Shown here: positions 8,942 to 18,755 of the stretch, piece by piece | Numbering within the stretch: position 1 is the first letter of the stretch | Layout: every line of letters starts with the position of its first letter | Origin: Bacteroidota bacterium | Lineage (GTDB): Bacteria > Bacteroidota > Bacteroidia > B-17B0 > Aurantibacillaceae | Length of the DNA: 64,000 nt | Direction of reading: 5' to 3' | NCBI GenBank assembly: GCA_020162035.1 | Contig: JAIUNM010000006.1 | Coordinates: 1-64,000, forward strand | Notes under the pieces: model-generated | The model's database searches: none | The model's input: the letters and a program-made list of their open reading frames with translations, nothing else | What the model was told of the DNA's origin: nothing | Program-made: the position numbers and the translations under genes

Positions 8942-9894
8942 AAAATTAACTCGCTGTTTTGTTTATTTTTTTTATTAGAATTTAAAAGCATGTTATTTAA
9001 TTTATCGTTTAAAGCAACATCATATTTTTTTTGTAAATTAATTAATTCTTCGTTTAAAAATGTGCTTTTAATTTCGCTACACATTTTTTTAGAAGTAATT
9101 ATACTTTTTTTTGCAGAATCTAATTCTAAAACATCAACATGGTAAATGCCTTTTGCAATAGTAGCTCTAGCAATATAAAACGGAATATTTAATTTAATAG
9201 ATTCGGTATATGCTTGGTAAATATATTGCTTATAAAGCGCAGACCTACTTAAACTCCTTTGGTTTTTTGCTATATGAATTAATTCATCAACACAGTTTGC
9301 ATTATTTCCGTTTACAGATTTTATTAGTGAAATGGCTTTTTCTAAGTATTGAATACTAAGAGCGTGTTGATTGGTTCTATAAGTTAACGAAGCAAGATTG
9401 TTAACCACAATTGCAGCATGCAACCTATTATTTACTTTAAGCAAATTAAGTACAGAATTTTTGTAATAAAGTTTAGCAGCGGTATAGTTTCCTTGCTCTT
9501 GACAAACATTACCCAAATTTAACAAACAATCGCCGGCTAAACTGTAAAAAGCATGTTTATTACAAATCAGTAATGCTTCGTTGTAAAAATTAAATGCTTC
9601 GTTGTAATTTGAATTAATATCACAATAATATCCTTTATTGTTAATGCTATTTGCTAAACCTAAATAAAACACTCTCGCTTTTACGCTATCAACTTTCGGA
9701 ATCATTAATTTACAATAATTGTATAAATGATTATTTAGCGCCTCACTTAATTTATCGTTTTGTATTTCATCAATTGCTTTTATCGTATATGTTACTAAAC
9801 CAGTATCCGAATGGCCTTTAAAATTATAAGGATTAGTGTTTGAAGTGCCAACACTAACAATTAAACAAAAGAATATTACAATAACGTTTTTCAA
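8938..9894 (-). CDS. Periplasmic TPR protein, sensor-like but without a kinase
   Basis: 318 aa with a signal peptide (MKNVIVIFFCLIVSVGTS) and at least four TPR units (NYNEAFNFYNEALLICNKHA, NYTAAKLYYKNSVLNLLKV, QHALSIQYLEKAISLIKSV). The layout copies the N-terminal sensor half of Bacteroidota TPR histidine kinases such as the one at 37441-39408. Here the chain stops just where the transmembrane helix and kinase core would follow (KKYDVALNDKLNNML..). It could be a stand-alone periplasmic adaptor or a truncated sensor. No kinase remnant lies downstream, because the next base belongs to the convergent SDR. Confidence 0.75.
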   Translation of the reverse strand: MKNVIVIFFCLIVSVGTSNTNPYNFKGHSDTGLVTYTIKAIDEIQNDKLSEALNNHLYNYCKLMIPKVDSVKARVFYLGLANSINNKGYYCDINSNYNEAFNFYNEALLICNKHAFYSLAGDCLLNLGNVCQEQGNYTAAKLYYKNSVLNLLKVNNRLHAAIVVNNLASLTYRTNQHALSIQYLEKAISLIKSVNGNNANCVDELIHIAKNQRSLSRSALYKQYIYQAYTESIKLNIPFYIARATIAKGIYHVDVLELDSAKKSIITSKKMCSEIKSTFLNEELINLQKKYDVALNDKLNNMLLNSNKKNKQNSELIF

Positions 9895-9898
9895 TTTA

Positions 9899-12067
9899 TT
9901 ACAAATTCTCTTTAACGAATTTAAACATTTTTCCGTAAATATGCATACGCGTCATTCCACCCGAAATACCATGGTTTTTGTTTGGGTAAACCATGTATTC
10001 AAAAGGAATATTGTATTTAACCATTGCAGCAACTAACTCCATGCTATTTTGTATATGAACGTTATCATCACTACTTCCGTGAATTAATAAAAATTTACCT
10101 TTTATTTTTTTAACATGCGATGTGGGCGAATTATCTTCGTAACCAGAATTGTTATCTTTTGGTTTACGCATAAATCTTTCGGTATAAATGTTATCATAAT
10201 ATTTCCAATTTGTAACAGGAGCAACAGCAATTGTAGCTTTAAAATAATCAGCTCCTTTTGTAATTAAATTGCACGCCATAAAACCGCCATAACTCCAACC
10301 TTGAAAACCTATACGGCTTTTATCTACATAATTTAAAGTGCCTAAATATTTTGCAGCTTCTATTTGATCTATAGTTTCTAGTCTACCTAATTGTAAATAG
10401 GTGCTGTGTTTAAATTCTCTACCTCTTCCAAATGTTCCTCTTCCATCTACGCAAACAACCATATAACCTTCTTGACATAATAAGTTGTGCCAAGTATATT
10501 CTATTGGATCGAAAGAATTATTTACCTCGTTTGCACCTGGTCCATTATAAGCATACATGTAAACAGGGTATTTTTTAGTTGAATCAAAATTTTGTGGTTT
10601 CATCATCCAACCATTTAACTCAACGCCTTCGGTAGTTTTAAACTTAAAAAATGTACGATTACTTAAGTTATAAGTTTTTAATTTTTCAACTAACGACTTA
10701 TTATCTTCTAACACCTTTATAGTTTTACCTTTAATATCGCAAAGTTCATATACCGGTGGAGTATTTGCGTTGCTGTAACTAGAGATATAGTATTTATATC
10801 CATTTGTAAATTCAAAACTATTAAATCCGATTTTAGTTGTGAGTTGTTTTTTATTTTTACCATCTAATTGTACACTATAAACGTCACGGTTAATAGCGCC
10901 ATTTTCTGTACTTGTATAATAAACTAAATTAGTTTTTTCATCAAAGCCATTAAATTGAATTAAATCCCAACTCCCTTTTGTAATTTGATTTATTAATTTT
11001 CCATTTAAGTCGTAAAAATATAAATGGTTATAATTATCTTTTTCACTTGATGTAATAAACCCTTTGTTGCCTATAAACAATAAATCATCTGTAACATCTA
11101 CATATGTTTTTGCTTCGTCGGTTAAAATAACTTTAGACGCACCATTAGTTGCGTTAATAAACAACAACTCTAATTTATTTTGTAAGCGATTTAGACGTTG
11201 TACAGAAAGTGTTTTAGAATCATTTGTAAAAGCAATTCTTGGGATGTATATATCAGTTTCTGTTCCAATATCTGCGGTTATTGTATTGTTTGATTTTGTA
11301 TCGTAAATATGAACTGTTACTATAGAGTTGTCTTCTCCAGCTTTTGGATATTTATATGTGTATTTATCAGGATACAAATTACCATTATAGCTATCAATAG
11401 TGTATTCTTTTAGCTTACTTTCATTAAATTTTATATAAGCTAAATAATTTCCATCGGGGCTCCAACTAAAATAATCTGCTTTGCTAAACTCTTCTTCGTA
11501 AACCCAATCGCCCCAGCCGTTTTTTATTTTATTAAACTCTCCGTCTTTTGTAACTGTTGTTTCAGCGCCATCTAATAAATTTAAAATATATAAATTGTTT
11601 TCTCTTACAAATGCAATTTTATTACCGTCTTTACTAAAAGTTGGGAACATTTGTTTGCCTTTATCGCAAAGTGAAATTGTTTTTTTTGTTGCAATATCAT
11701 AAATGTAGTAGTTTGCTTTTGGAGATCGTCTATAAATATATTCCGCGTTTTCGCTTAATAAAAGTTTTGTTTCTGTAGGATTAAATTGATAACTGTTTAT
11801 ATCAATTAATTTGTCGTTAAACTTAATATCACTCGCGTTTACTAAAACTTTTGTTTTTTTACCACTTTTTATTTCAAATTGCGAAAGTGTTGCAGCATCT
11901 CCTTCACCTTCAACATCTACATAATTTAAGCCATTGTTTTGTACATTAAAACCTTGTGCGCTTTTAGGATAAAAAGAGTATTTTAACCAAGCATCTTCTA
12001 AAGTTAATTTTTTTTGTGAAAAAATTAAACTCGGAAAAACTATTAAACCAATAATTATTTTTTTCAT
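9899..12067 (-). CDS. Dipeptidyl peptidase IV family (S9) serine peptidase
   Basis: 722 aa with a signal peptide (MKKIIIGLIVFPSLIFSQ), so it is periplasmic or outer-membrane associated. The N-terminal part is the DPP-IV eight-bladed propeller, including the Glu-Glu substrate-binding motif (GDWVYEEEFS). The C-terminal alpha/beta hydrolase carries the triad Ser in GWSYGG (near 592), Asp in GSSDDNVH (near 665) and His in NKNHGI (near 696). It releases X-Pro or similar dipeptides from peptides and supports protein scavenging. It starts three bases after der ends, in the same direction, so cotranscription is likely without a functional link. Confidence 0.95.
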   Translation of the reverse strand: MKKIIIGLIVFPSLIFSQKKLTLEDAWLKYSFYPKSAQGFNVQNNGLNYVDVEGEGDAATLSQFEIKSGKKTKVLVNASDIKFNDKLIDINSYQFNPTETKLLLSENAEYIYRRSPKANYYIYDIATKKTISLCDKGKQMFPTFSKDGNKIAFVRENNLYILNLLDGAETTVTKDGEFNKIKNGWGDWVYEEEFSKADYFSWSPDGNYLAYIKFNESKLKEYTIDSYNGNLYPDKYTYKYPKAGEDNSIVTVHIYDTKSNNTITADIGTETDIYIPRIAFTNDSKTLSVQRLNRLQNKLELLFINATNGASKVILTDEAKTYVDVTDDLLFIGNKGFITSSEKDNYNHLYFYDLNGKLINQITKGSWDLIQFNGFDEKTNLVYYTSTENGAINRDVYSVQLDGKNKKQLTTKIGFNSFEFTNGYKYYISSYSNANTPPVYELCDIKGKTIKVLEDNKSLVEKLKTYNLSNRTFFKFKTTEGVELNGWMMKPQNFDSTKKYPVYMYAYNGPGANEVNNSFDPIEYTWHNLLCQEGYMVVCVDGRGTFGRGREFKHSTYLQLGRLETIDQIEAAKYLGTLNYVDKSRIGFQGWSYGGFMACNLITKGADYFKATIAVAPVTNWKYYDNIYTERFMRKPKDNNSGYEDNSPTSHVKKIKGKFLLIHGSSDDNVHIQNSMELVAAMVKYNIPFEYMVYPNKNHGISGGMTRMHIYGKMFKFVKENL

Positions 12068-12070
12068 AAT

Positions 12071-13378
12071 TTATACTTTTTTTCTAATACTAATTACCAT
12101 TGGAACACCACAAAAATCAAACTGTTCACGCAATTTATTTTCAATAAATCGTTTATAATTTTCTTGAACGTATTGAGGCAAATTACAATACAAAATAAAT
12201 AAAGCTTCGCCTTTTAATTGTGTGGTGTATTTTATTTTAATGTCTTTTCCTTTAATTGATGGGGGAGGATAAGCTTCAATTAAAGGAAGTAAAAAATCAT
12301 TTAGTTGACGTGTTGGAATATGTTTTGTTTTGTTTTGATAAACATACATTGCAACATCAACAGCTTTCATAATACGTTGTTTATCTTTAACCGAAATAAA
12401 AAGTATTGGAATGTCTCTAAACGGTGCAATTTTTTCGCGCATTGCTTTTTCAAAAGCATCGGCTGTTTTAGTGTCTTTTTCTATTAAATCCCATTTATTA
12501 ATAATTATAGCAACGCCTTTGCGATTTTTTTCTATTAAGGTTAATATGCTTAAATCTTGAGCTTCTAAGCCATTTTGAGCATCAATCATTAGCAAACAAA
12601 CATCGCTATTTTCAATTGCATTAATGGTTCGCATTACACTGTAAAACTCCAAATCTTCGTGTACTTTGGCTTTTTTTCGCATACCCGCAGTATCAATTAA
12701 CCAAAAATCGTGACCAAACTTATTGTACCTTGTGTTTATTGTATCTCTGGTTGTGCCCGCAATATCGGTAACTATTGTTCTTTCTTCGCCTAACAATGCG
12801 TTTGTTAAACTGCTTTTACCAACATTTGGGCGCCCAACAATTGCAATTTTAGGCAAATCTATTTGGTTAATTGCGCCTTCATCTTTAGGCAACAACTCAA
12901 CTAAAGCATCTAACATATCTCCTGTTCCTGCACCGCTAATTGCACTTATTGCATAAATTTCGCCTAAGCCAAATTTGTAAAATTCAGCAGCGTAGTTACT
13001 TAATTCATGATTATCTGCTTTATTTGCAACTACAATTACTTTTTTGTTTGATTTTCTAATAATATTAGATACTTCTCTGTCAAAATCAGTAATGCCATCA
13101 GTTATATCTACAACAAAAATTAGCGCACTGCTTTCTTCAATTGCAACGGTTACTTGTTTTCTGATTTCGCTTTCAAAGGCATCATCGCTGCCTTTTATGT
13201 ATCCTCCTGTATCTATTAAACTAAACTCTACTCCGTTCCATTCAGATTTCCCGTAATGCCTGTCGCGCGTTACACCTGCAACCTCATCAACAATCGCTTG
13301 GCGTGTTTCGGTAAGGCGATTAAATAATGTAGATTTACCTACGTTTGGTCTCCCAACAATTGCTACAATGTTTGCCAT
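12071..13378 (-). CDS. der: Ribosome-biogenesis GTPase Der (EngA)
   Basis: 435 aa with two tandem GTPase domains and a C-terminal KH-like domain, the hallmark of Der, which acts in 50S subunit assembly. Domain 1: [16 protein letters not shown] and NKAD. Domain 2 (from about 176): [18 protein letters not shown] and NKWD. The length is normal, the start ATG follows directly from the Walker A position, and there is no sign of damage. It is divergent from the giant secreted-protein gene, with a 93-base spacer. Confidence 0.98.
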   Translation of the reverse strand: MANIVAIVGRPNVGKSTLFNRLTETRQAIVDEVAGVTRDRHYGKSEWNGVEFSLIDTGGYIKGSDDAFESEIRKQVTVAIEESSALIFVVDITDGITDFDREVSNIIRKSNKKVIVVANKADNHELSNYAAEFYKFGLGEIYAISAISGAGTGDMLDALVELLPKDEGAINQIDLPKIAIVGRPNVGKSSLTNALLGEERTIVTDIAGTTRDTINTRYNKFGHDFWLIDTAGMRKKAKVHEDLEFYSVMRTINAIENSDVCLLMIDAQNGLEAQDLSILTLIEKNRKGVAIIINKWDLIEKDTKTADAFEKAMREKIAPFRDIPILFISVKDKQRIMKAVDVAMYVYQNKTKHIPTRQLNDFLLPLIEAYPPPSIKGKDIKIKYTTQLKGEALFILYCNLPQYVQENYKRFIENKLREQFDFCGVPMVISIRKKV

Positions 13379-13471
13379 AGCCTATAAAGGTAATAAAAAA
13401 AGGGCATTTAAACCGATTTATGTTTCTTAAAAATTGTTGTATTTTAAACTATTTTGTTCTATTTTTATTGA

Positions 13472-16400
13472 ATGCGCTTAGGTATTCTTATAATTCTAAA
13501 TTTTGTAATTTTTTTGTGTACAAATGCGCAAACAGAAAACAGAATTATTACCCCTCAACTTAAAGGCTCTATCAAATTTACCCAAAACATTGGGCAGTGG
13601 GAACCAGAAATTTTATATAAAAGTTGTTTTGCTGGAGGTGCAATGTTTTTGCAAAAAGATGGATTTGTTTTAAATTTTTTAAACAGAAAATTATTGTTTG
13701 CTGACCATGGTAAAAAAACATTACCTACTGTTTCTAACGAAAAGTATTTAGGGCATGCGATAAAAGTGGAGTTTGTTAATTCAACACAACCACAAATTAA
13801 TAATTACCAACAAGGAGGCGATTACGAAAACTTTTTTATAGGGAACGATAAAACAAAATGGGCGAGTAATGTAAAAAATTACAAACAAATTGTTTACGAA
13901 AATATTTATGAAAACATAGATTATGAAGTGCTGGCAGATGGAAGAGGAATAAAATACAATTGGAGAGTTAAACCAAACGCAGATGTAAATTTAATTAACA
14001 TTAAATACAACGGAGCTAGCCATATTAAAATTGATAAAGAGGGTAATTTAATTGTTAAACTTGCCTTTAAAGAAATATGGGAACAAAAACCTTATGCTTA
14101 TCAATTAATTAATGGCAAAGTTGTTGAGGTTAAGTGCAATTATAAATTAACAAACAATCAAATTTCTTACGAATTACCAAATGGATACAATAAAAATTAT
14201 GAATTAATTATTGACCCATTAGTTGTGTTTTCTGCATCATTAGGCAGCACTTCTGATAATTTTGGAATGACAGCAACTTATGATAACCAGGGGCATTTGT
14301 ACAGCGGAGGAATGATTTATGACGTTAGTTTGCCTGGTAGTCTTGGCGCATACGATAATACGTTTAATAATGTTGTTGGTTATGGCAGAACAGATGTTTT
14401 TATTTCTAAATATACACCAAATGGTGCGGGGTTAGTTTATTCAACTTATTTAGGCGGTAACCAAAGCGAAGCGGTAAGCAGTTTAATTGTTGACAATAGC
14501 GGAAACCTATGTTTATACGGCGTTACAGCGTCTTCAAATTTCCCTTCGTTACCACAAAGTGCTTACCCTAATTTTAATGGTGGTTCTAGTTTTGGATTTT
14601 ATCAAAACGGAATTGTATTATGTGGCGGTTCAGATATTTTTATTTCAAAATTTAATCCTTCGGGGAGCTCATTATTAGCAACTACATTTTATGGCGGGAG
14701 CGGAAACGATGGTGTAAATTATTTAAGTGGTTTATATGCGGTAAGTTTAAGCCCTGCGGCTAACGCATGTCAAAACACATTTTTAATAACTCCTTACGAT
14801 TCTTTAGTAATGAATTATGGCGACCAATTTAGAGGAGAAATACAAGTTGATAAACAAAATAATATTTATATTGTAAGCTCTTCGCGTTCATCAAACATAC
14901 CAATGGTTGGTGGTTTTGATAATACAATTAACGGCGAACAAGATGCTATTGTTGCAAAATTCAACACAAATTTAACCAATTTGCTTTTTAGTTCTTTTAT
15001 TGGCGGAAGCAAAAATGATTGTGGAAATTCTATTGCTTTAGATAATAGTAATAATATTTTTGTAACCGGTGGTACTTGCAGCAGCAATTTGTTAGGAACG
15101 AGTGGAGGGCATATCCCATCTTATATTGGAGGACGAACTGATGGATTTTTATATAAAATTAGCCCTACTGGTTCTACAATTTTAAACGCTACTTATATAG
15201 GAACTACAGATTACGATAATTCGTTTTTTGTAACCACCGATAAAAAAAATAAAGTGTATGTATATGGCCAGTCTTATGGCAACATGCCTGTAATTGCAGC
15301 ACCTACTTCAACTTCTGGAATTTATTCAGTTCCTAACACACATCAATTTATTAGTGCATATACAAACAGTTTAACTAGTTTATATTTTTCAACTAAGTTT
15401 GGTAGTAAAACAATAACAGAAGCAGATATATCACCTTCAGCATTTGCAGTTGATGTGTGTGGCAACATATACTTGTCTGGCTGGGGTGGAGGTATATTAA
15501 CCAATACAGTTGCAATGTCTGGTATGCCAACTTTTAGTGCAATTCCTGGTTTCTCTGTTCCTCCAAGTGGGTACGATTTTTATTTTATGGGATTAGATTC
15601 TAATGCAGTTAATTTAAAATTTGGTTCATATTTTGGTGGCCCGTTAAGCGAAGAGCACGTAGATGGTGGAACATCTCGTTTTGACCCAAATGGAAGAATT
15701 TACCAATCTATTTGTGCAGGTTGCAGCACTAATGACGATTATCCAATTATACCAAGCACTTCTTATCCTTGTGGTGTGTCGCCTTGCCCACCAGGGCCTA
15801 ATTTATCGATTAATTGCAATAATGGCGTTATAAAATTAGATTTTCAAATTAAAGTAGCTGTTGCAACAATTAACAACAACACGTTTTCTGGCTGCACCCC
15901 GTTAACCGTTAGTTTTACAAACGCAACTGCACCAACTAGCACAAACTCTAGTTTTATTTGGTATAACGGTTTAGGCGGAACAAATACAACTAATATTAAT
16001 CCTAGTTTTACATATACAACACCGGGCACTTACACAGTTGCTTTAGTTGTTTTAGACCCCACAAGTTGTAATTATAAAGATAGTACTACAAGTATAATAA
16101 CTGTTTTGCCAAAACCAAATGCCGCATTTAATGCTTTATTTTCGCCTTGTTCAAACACTTTACAATTAAATAATTTATCAACAGGGAGTTTAAGCGCGAC
16201 TTCATATACTTGGAATTTAGGCCCTGCAACAAGCACTCTTACAAATCCAACATACACTTACCCCACACAAGGTACATACACTATTTCGTTAAACATAAGC
16301 GATGTAAATGGTTGTGCACACTCAACCCAAACCGTAATTAGTTTGTTTAATTTTACAACTTCAGTTACTGGAGGCACAATTTGTCAGGGACAAAATGTAA

Positions 16401-17575
16401 CCTTAAATGCAAATGGAGGTACAAGTTATACTTGGACACCAAACAATTCTCTTAATAATTCTAATATTGCTTCTCCAATTGCAAATCCAAGCGTTAATAC
16501 AGTTTACACAGTTCAAATTTTAAACAACTCTACAGGTTACCCATGTAATCAAACGCTAACAACTAACGTTGTAGTAAATTATTCTCCAACGGCATCGTTT
16601 ACATATAGCCAAAATTCATGCGGCGGTGGTGTTTATTTTTCAAGCACCTCATCAACTAATAGTGCAATACATAACTGGACACTTGCCCCTACGATTACAA
16701 GTACGCTACAAAACCCATATAATTTTTATGGAAGTGGAGGTGTACAAAATATAATTTTAGTTGTTACTACAACTGCTGGATGTACTGATAGTTATTCAGA
16801 AACAATAAACGTTATTACCCCTCCGCCAATGGCAGTAAATGCAACACCTAAAATTTGTTTTGGAGAATTAGCAGCTTTAACCGCAAGCGGAGGAGTTTCA
16901 TACTCTTGGACACCTTCGCAAACTGTAACATTTCCAAACGTTGCATCAACAACAGCTAACCCTACAGTAAGCACAACTTACTCTGTAATAATAACAACAT
17001 CAACCGGTTGCCAATTTGTTTTATTTACAAATGTAATTGTTGATTATCCATCTTCTATTCCGGTTAGTGCTAACGCAAACCCACAAAAGGTTGTTTTAGG
17101 TAATAACAGTACTTTAACATTTATAGGAGACCCAGGCGCAACCGTAACATGGTATCCGTTAGGAAGCACAATTCCAACAACAGGATATACCGTAACAGCT
17201 ACCCCTTCGCTTTTAACTACTTATACAGCAATTGCGCAATATGGCGTGTGTAAAAACAATGCCAAAGTAATTGTTGAAGTTACTAGTAATAGTTGTATAG
17301 ATAAAGATACTTTTGTGCCTAACACTTTTACACCAAATGGCGATGGAACTAACGATAATCTTTTTGTAAGAAGTGCATTTATAGATCAAATTTATTTTGC
17401 TGTTTACAATAGATGGGGAGAATTAGTTTTTGAAACCACAGATAAAAATAAAGGCTGGGATGGTTTATACAAAGGAAGGCCAGCTGATGTTGGTGTTTTT
17501 GGTTGGTATTTAAAAGTTAAATGCCCTAATGGAGAAGAAAATTTCAAAAAAGGAAATGTTACGTTAATTAGGTAG
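13472..17575 (+). CDS. Giant type IX-secreted surface protein with SBBP and PKD repeats
   Basis: 1367 aa. Signal peptide 1-20 (ends TNAQ). Next comes a DUF7948-type N-terminal region (QNIGQWEPEILYKS.., about 33-240), then a long run of beta-propeller SBBP repeats (about 255-770: FISKYTPNGAGLVYSTYLGG, IVAKFNTNLTNLLFSSFIGG). Two PKD domains follow (FSGCTPLTVSFTNAT.., about 800-970), then several Ig/PKD-like units. The C-terminal gliding-motility/type B sorting domain begins NTFTPNGDGTNDNLFV and ends in WYLKVKCPNGEENFKKG. The protein should cross the outer membrane by the type IX system and be surface-attached or shed. A role in adhesion is inferred. The OmpA-type gene downstream is 28 bases away in the same direction. 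Confidence 0.92.
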   Translation: MRLGILIILNFVIFLCTNAQTENRIITPQLKGSIKFTQNIGQWEPEILYKSCFAGGAMFLQKDGFVLNFLNRKLLFADHGKKTLPTVSNEKYLGHAIKVEFVNSTQPQINNYQQGGDYENFFIGNDKTKWASNVKNYKQIVYENIYENIDYEVLADGRGIKYNWRVKPNADVNLINIKYNGASHIKIDKEGNLIVKLAFKEIWEQKPYAYQLINGKVVEVKCNYKLTNNQISYELPNGYNKNYELIIDPLVVFSASLGSTSDNFGMTATYDNQGHLYSGGMIYDVSLPGSLGAYDNTFNNVVGYGRTDVFISKYTPNGAGLVYSTYLGGNQSEAVSSLIVDNSGNLCLYGVTASSNFPSLPQSAYPNFNGGSSFGFYQNGIVLCGGSDIFISKFNPSGSSLLATTFYGGSGNDGVNYLSGLYAVSLSPAANACQNTFLITPYDSLVMNYGDQFRGEIQVDKQNNIYIVSSSRSSNIPMVGGFDNTINGEQDAIVAKFNTNLTNLLFSSFIGGSKNDCGNSIALDNSNNIFVTGGTCSSNLLGTSGGHIPSYIGGRTDGFLYKISPTGSTILNATYIGTTDYDNSFFVTTDKKNKVYVYGQSYGNMPVIAAPTSTSGIYSVPNTHQFISAYTNSLTSLYFSTKFGSKTITEADISPSAFAVDVCGNIYLSGWGGGILTNTVAMSGMPTFSAIPGFSVPPSGYDFYFMGLDSNAVNLKFGSYFGGPLSEEHVDGGTSRFDPNGRIYQSICAGCSTNDDYPIIPSTSYPCGVSPCPPGPNLSINCNNGVIKLDFQIKVAVATINNNTFSGCTPLTVSFTNATAPTSTNSSFIWYNGLGGTNTTNINPSFTYTTPGTYTVALVVLDPTSCNYKDSTTSIITVLPKPNAAFNALFSPCSNTLQLNNLSTGSLSATSYTWNLGPATSTLTNPTYTYPTQGTYTISLNISDVNGCAHSTQTVISLFNFTTSVTGGTICQGQNVTLNANGGTSYTWTPNNSLNNSNIASPIANPSVNTVYTVQILNNSTGYPCNQTLTTNVVVNYSPTASFTYSQNSCGGGVYFSSTSSTNSAIHNWTLAPTITSTLQNPYNFYGSGGVQNIILVVTTTAGCTDSYSETINVITPPPMAVNATPKICFGELAALTASGGVSYSWTPSQTVTFPNVASTTANPTVSTTYSVIITTSTGCQFVLFTNVIVDYPSSIPVSANANPQKVVLGNNSTLTFIGDPGATVTWYPLGSTIPTTGYTVTATPSLLTTYTAIAQYGVCKNNAKVIVEVTSNSCIDKDTFVPNTFTPNGDGTNDNLFVRSAFIDQIYFAVYNRWGELVFETTDKNKGWDGLYKGRPADVGVFGWYLKVKCPNGEENFKKGNVTLIR

Positions 17576-17603
17576 GGTTTATTAAAATTAATTTTTTAAA
17601 TAA

Positions 17604-18755
17604 ATGCAAATTAAATATTTAAATTCTGTTTTATTTTTAAAAATAATATTTGTTTTTTCAGTTAAAGTACTGTTTAGTCAAAATGCTACTGTTTATTTTA
17701 AAACCAATGATTATAGTCTTGATAAAAAATCAATACAAGTTATTGATAGCCTAATTAAAATTAAAGACTTTGAGAAAATAATTCTTAAAGGCCATTGTGA
17801 TAATTTAGGAAACCACACGTTAAATGATGAACTTTCAACTAATAGAGTAAATACTGTAAAAACTCAACTTATTTTAGGGGGGATTAATAACGAGGTAATT
17901 GAAACAAAAGCTTTAGGTAAGAGAATCCCTTTAAATAAAAACTTAAATGAAAATGACCGCGCTTTAAACAGATGCGTAGAAATAGAATTTAAATTTAAAA
18001 CGAAAATAAACGAAAGCGAAACAATATTAACAAAATTACCTGCAACAGATGAGGTTGAAATTATTATTAACGGCATTATTTCAAATGAAAATAAAAAGCC
18101 CTTAATAGCTGAAATTTCGCTTAATGATAAAAATGGCAATGAGATAAAAACGGCAACAAGTAGTAAAGATGGCAAATATACTTTTAAAACAATTTTAAAG
18201 AAAAATGAAGATTACGCATTAACTTATTATAATGATTCATCTTTTATCTCTTCAAAAATTATAAATATTTCTAACTCAAGATTGCCATACAAAAATTTAA
18301 AAACAATTTTGTTAAAATTAAAAGAAGGAAATAAGTACATTTTAGAAAATTTAAATTTTGAAGGAGATACTTCACAACTTGTTGCTCTATCAATTTCTCC
18401 ATTAAACGACCTTTATAAATTAATGAATAAAAATAAATCTTTAATAATTAAAATTGAAGGGCATGTAAATTACCCTAACAGTTGGCCAAACCCTAAATTT
18501 GAAAAAAGAGTTTCTGAAAAATATGTTCCGAAAGGAATGAACTCTTATGAGTTTAATCAATGGTTGTCAGATGAAAGGGCTAAAATGATATATAATTATT
18601 TAGTTGAAAAAGGGATTAATGCAAATCGAATGACAACTGTTGGATACGGAGCAAAACACATGCTTTATCCAGATGCAACAACTGAAAATGAAATGGCAAA
18701 AAATAGACGTGTTGAAATAAATATTGTTTCTTATAAAAGAAAAACTATTAATTAA
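17604..18755 (+). CDS. Protein with two OmpA peptidoglycan-binding domains around a carboxypeptidase-regulatory-like core
   Basis: 383 aa; signal peptide ending VLFSQ near residue 26. A first OmpA_C domain (about 28-133) has ILKGHCDNLGNHTLND and the NRCVEIEF end motif. A middle segment (about 147-235) looks like a carboxypeptidase regulatory/CNA-B sandwich (DKNGNEIKTATSSKDGKYTF). A second OmpA domain (about 245-380) has IKIEGHVNYPNSW and KNRRVEINIV. OmpA domains bind peptidoglycan and tether outer-membrane complexes. Two in one chain, with no beta barrel, is unusual. It follows the giant secreted protein closely (28 bases) and may anchor or assist it, which is inference only. It converges on the ABC-partner gene with a four-base overlap. 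Confidence 0.87.
   Translation: MQIKYLNSVLFLKIIFVFSVKVLFSQNATVYFKTNDYSLDKKSIQVIDSLIKIKDFEKIILKGHCDNLGNHTLNDELSTNRVNTVKTQLILGGINNEVIETKALGKRIPLNKNLNENDRALNRCVEIEFKFKTKINESETILTKLPATDEVEIIINGIISNENKKPLIAEISLNDKNGNEIKTATSSKDGKYTFKTILKKNEDYALTYYNDSSFISSKIINISNSRLPYKNLKTILLKLKEGNKYILENLNFEGDTSQLVALSISPLNDLYKLMNKNKSLIIKIEGHVNYPNSWPNPKFEKRVSEKYVPKGMNSYEFNQWLSDERAKMIYNYLVEKGINANRMTTVGYGAKHMLYPDATTENEMAKNRRVEINIVSYKRKTIN

Noticed and set aside
15844..16974. Minus-strand frames and short repeats within the giant secreted protein gene
   Set aside because: They come from Thr/Ser/Asn-rich PKD repeats read in antisense, and the repeats are not a CRISPR array.
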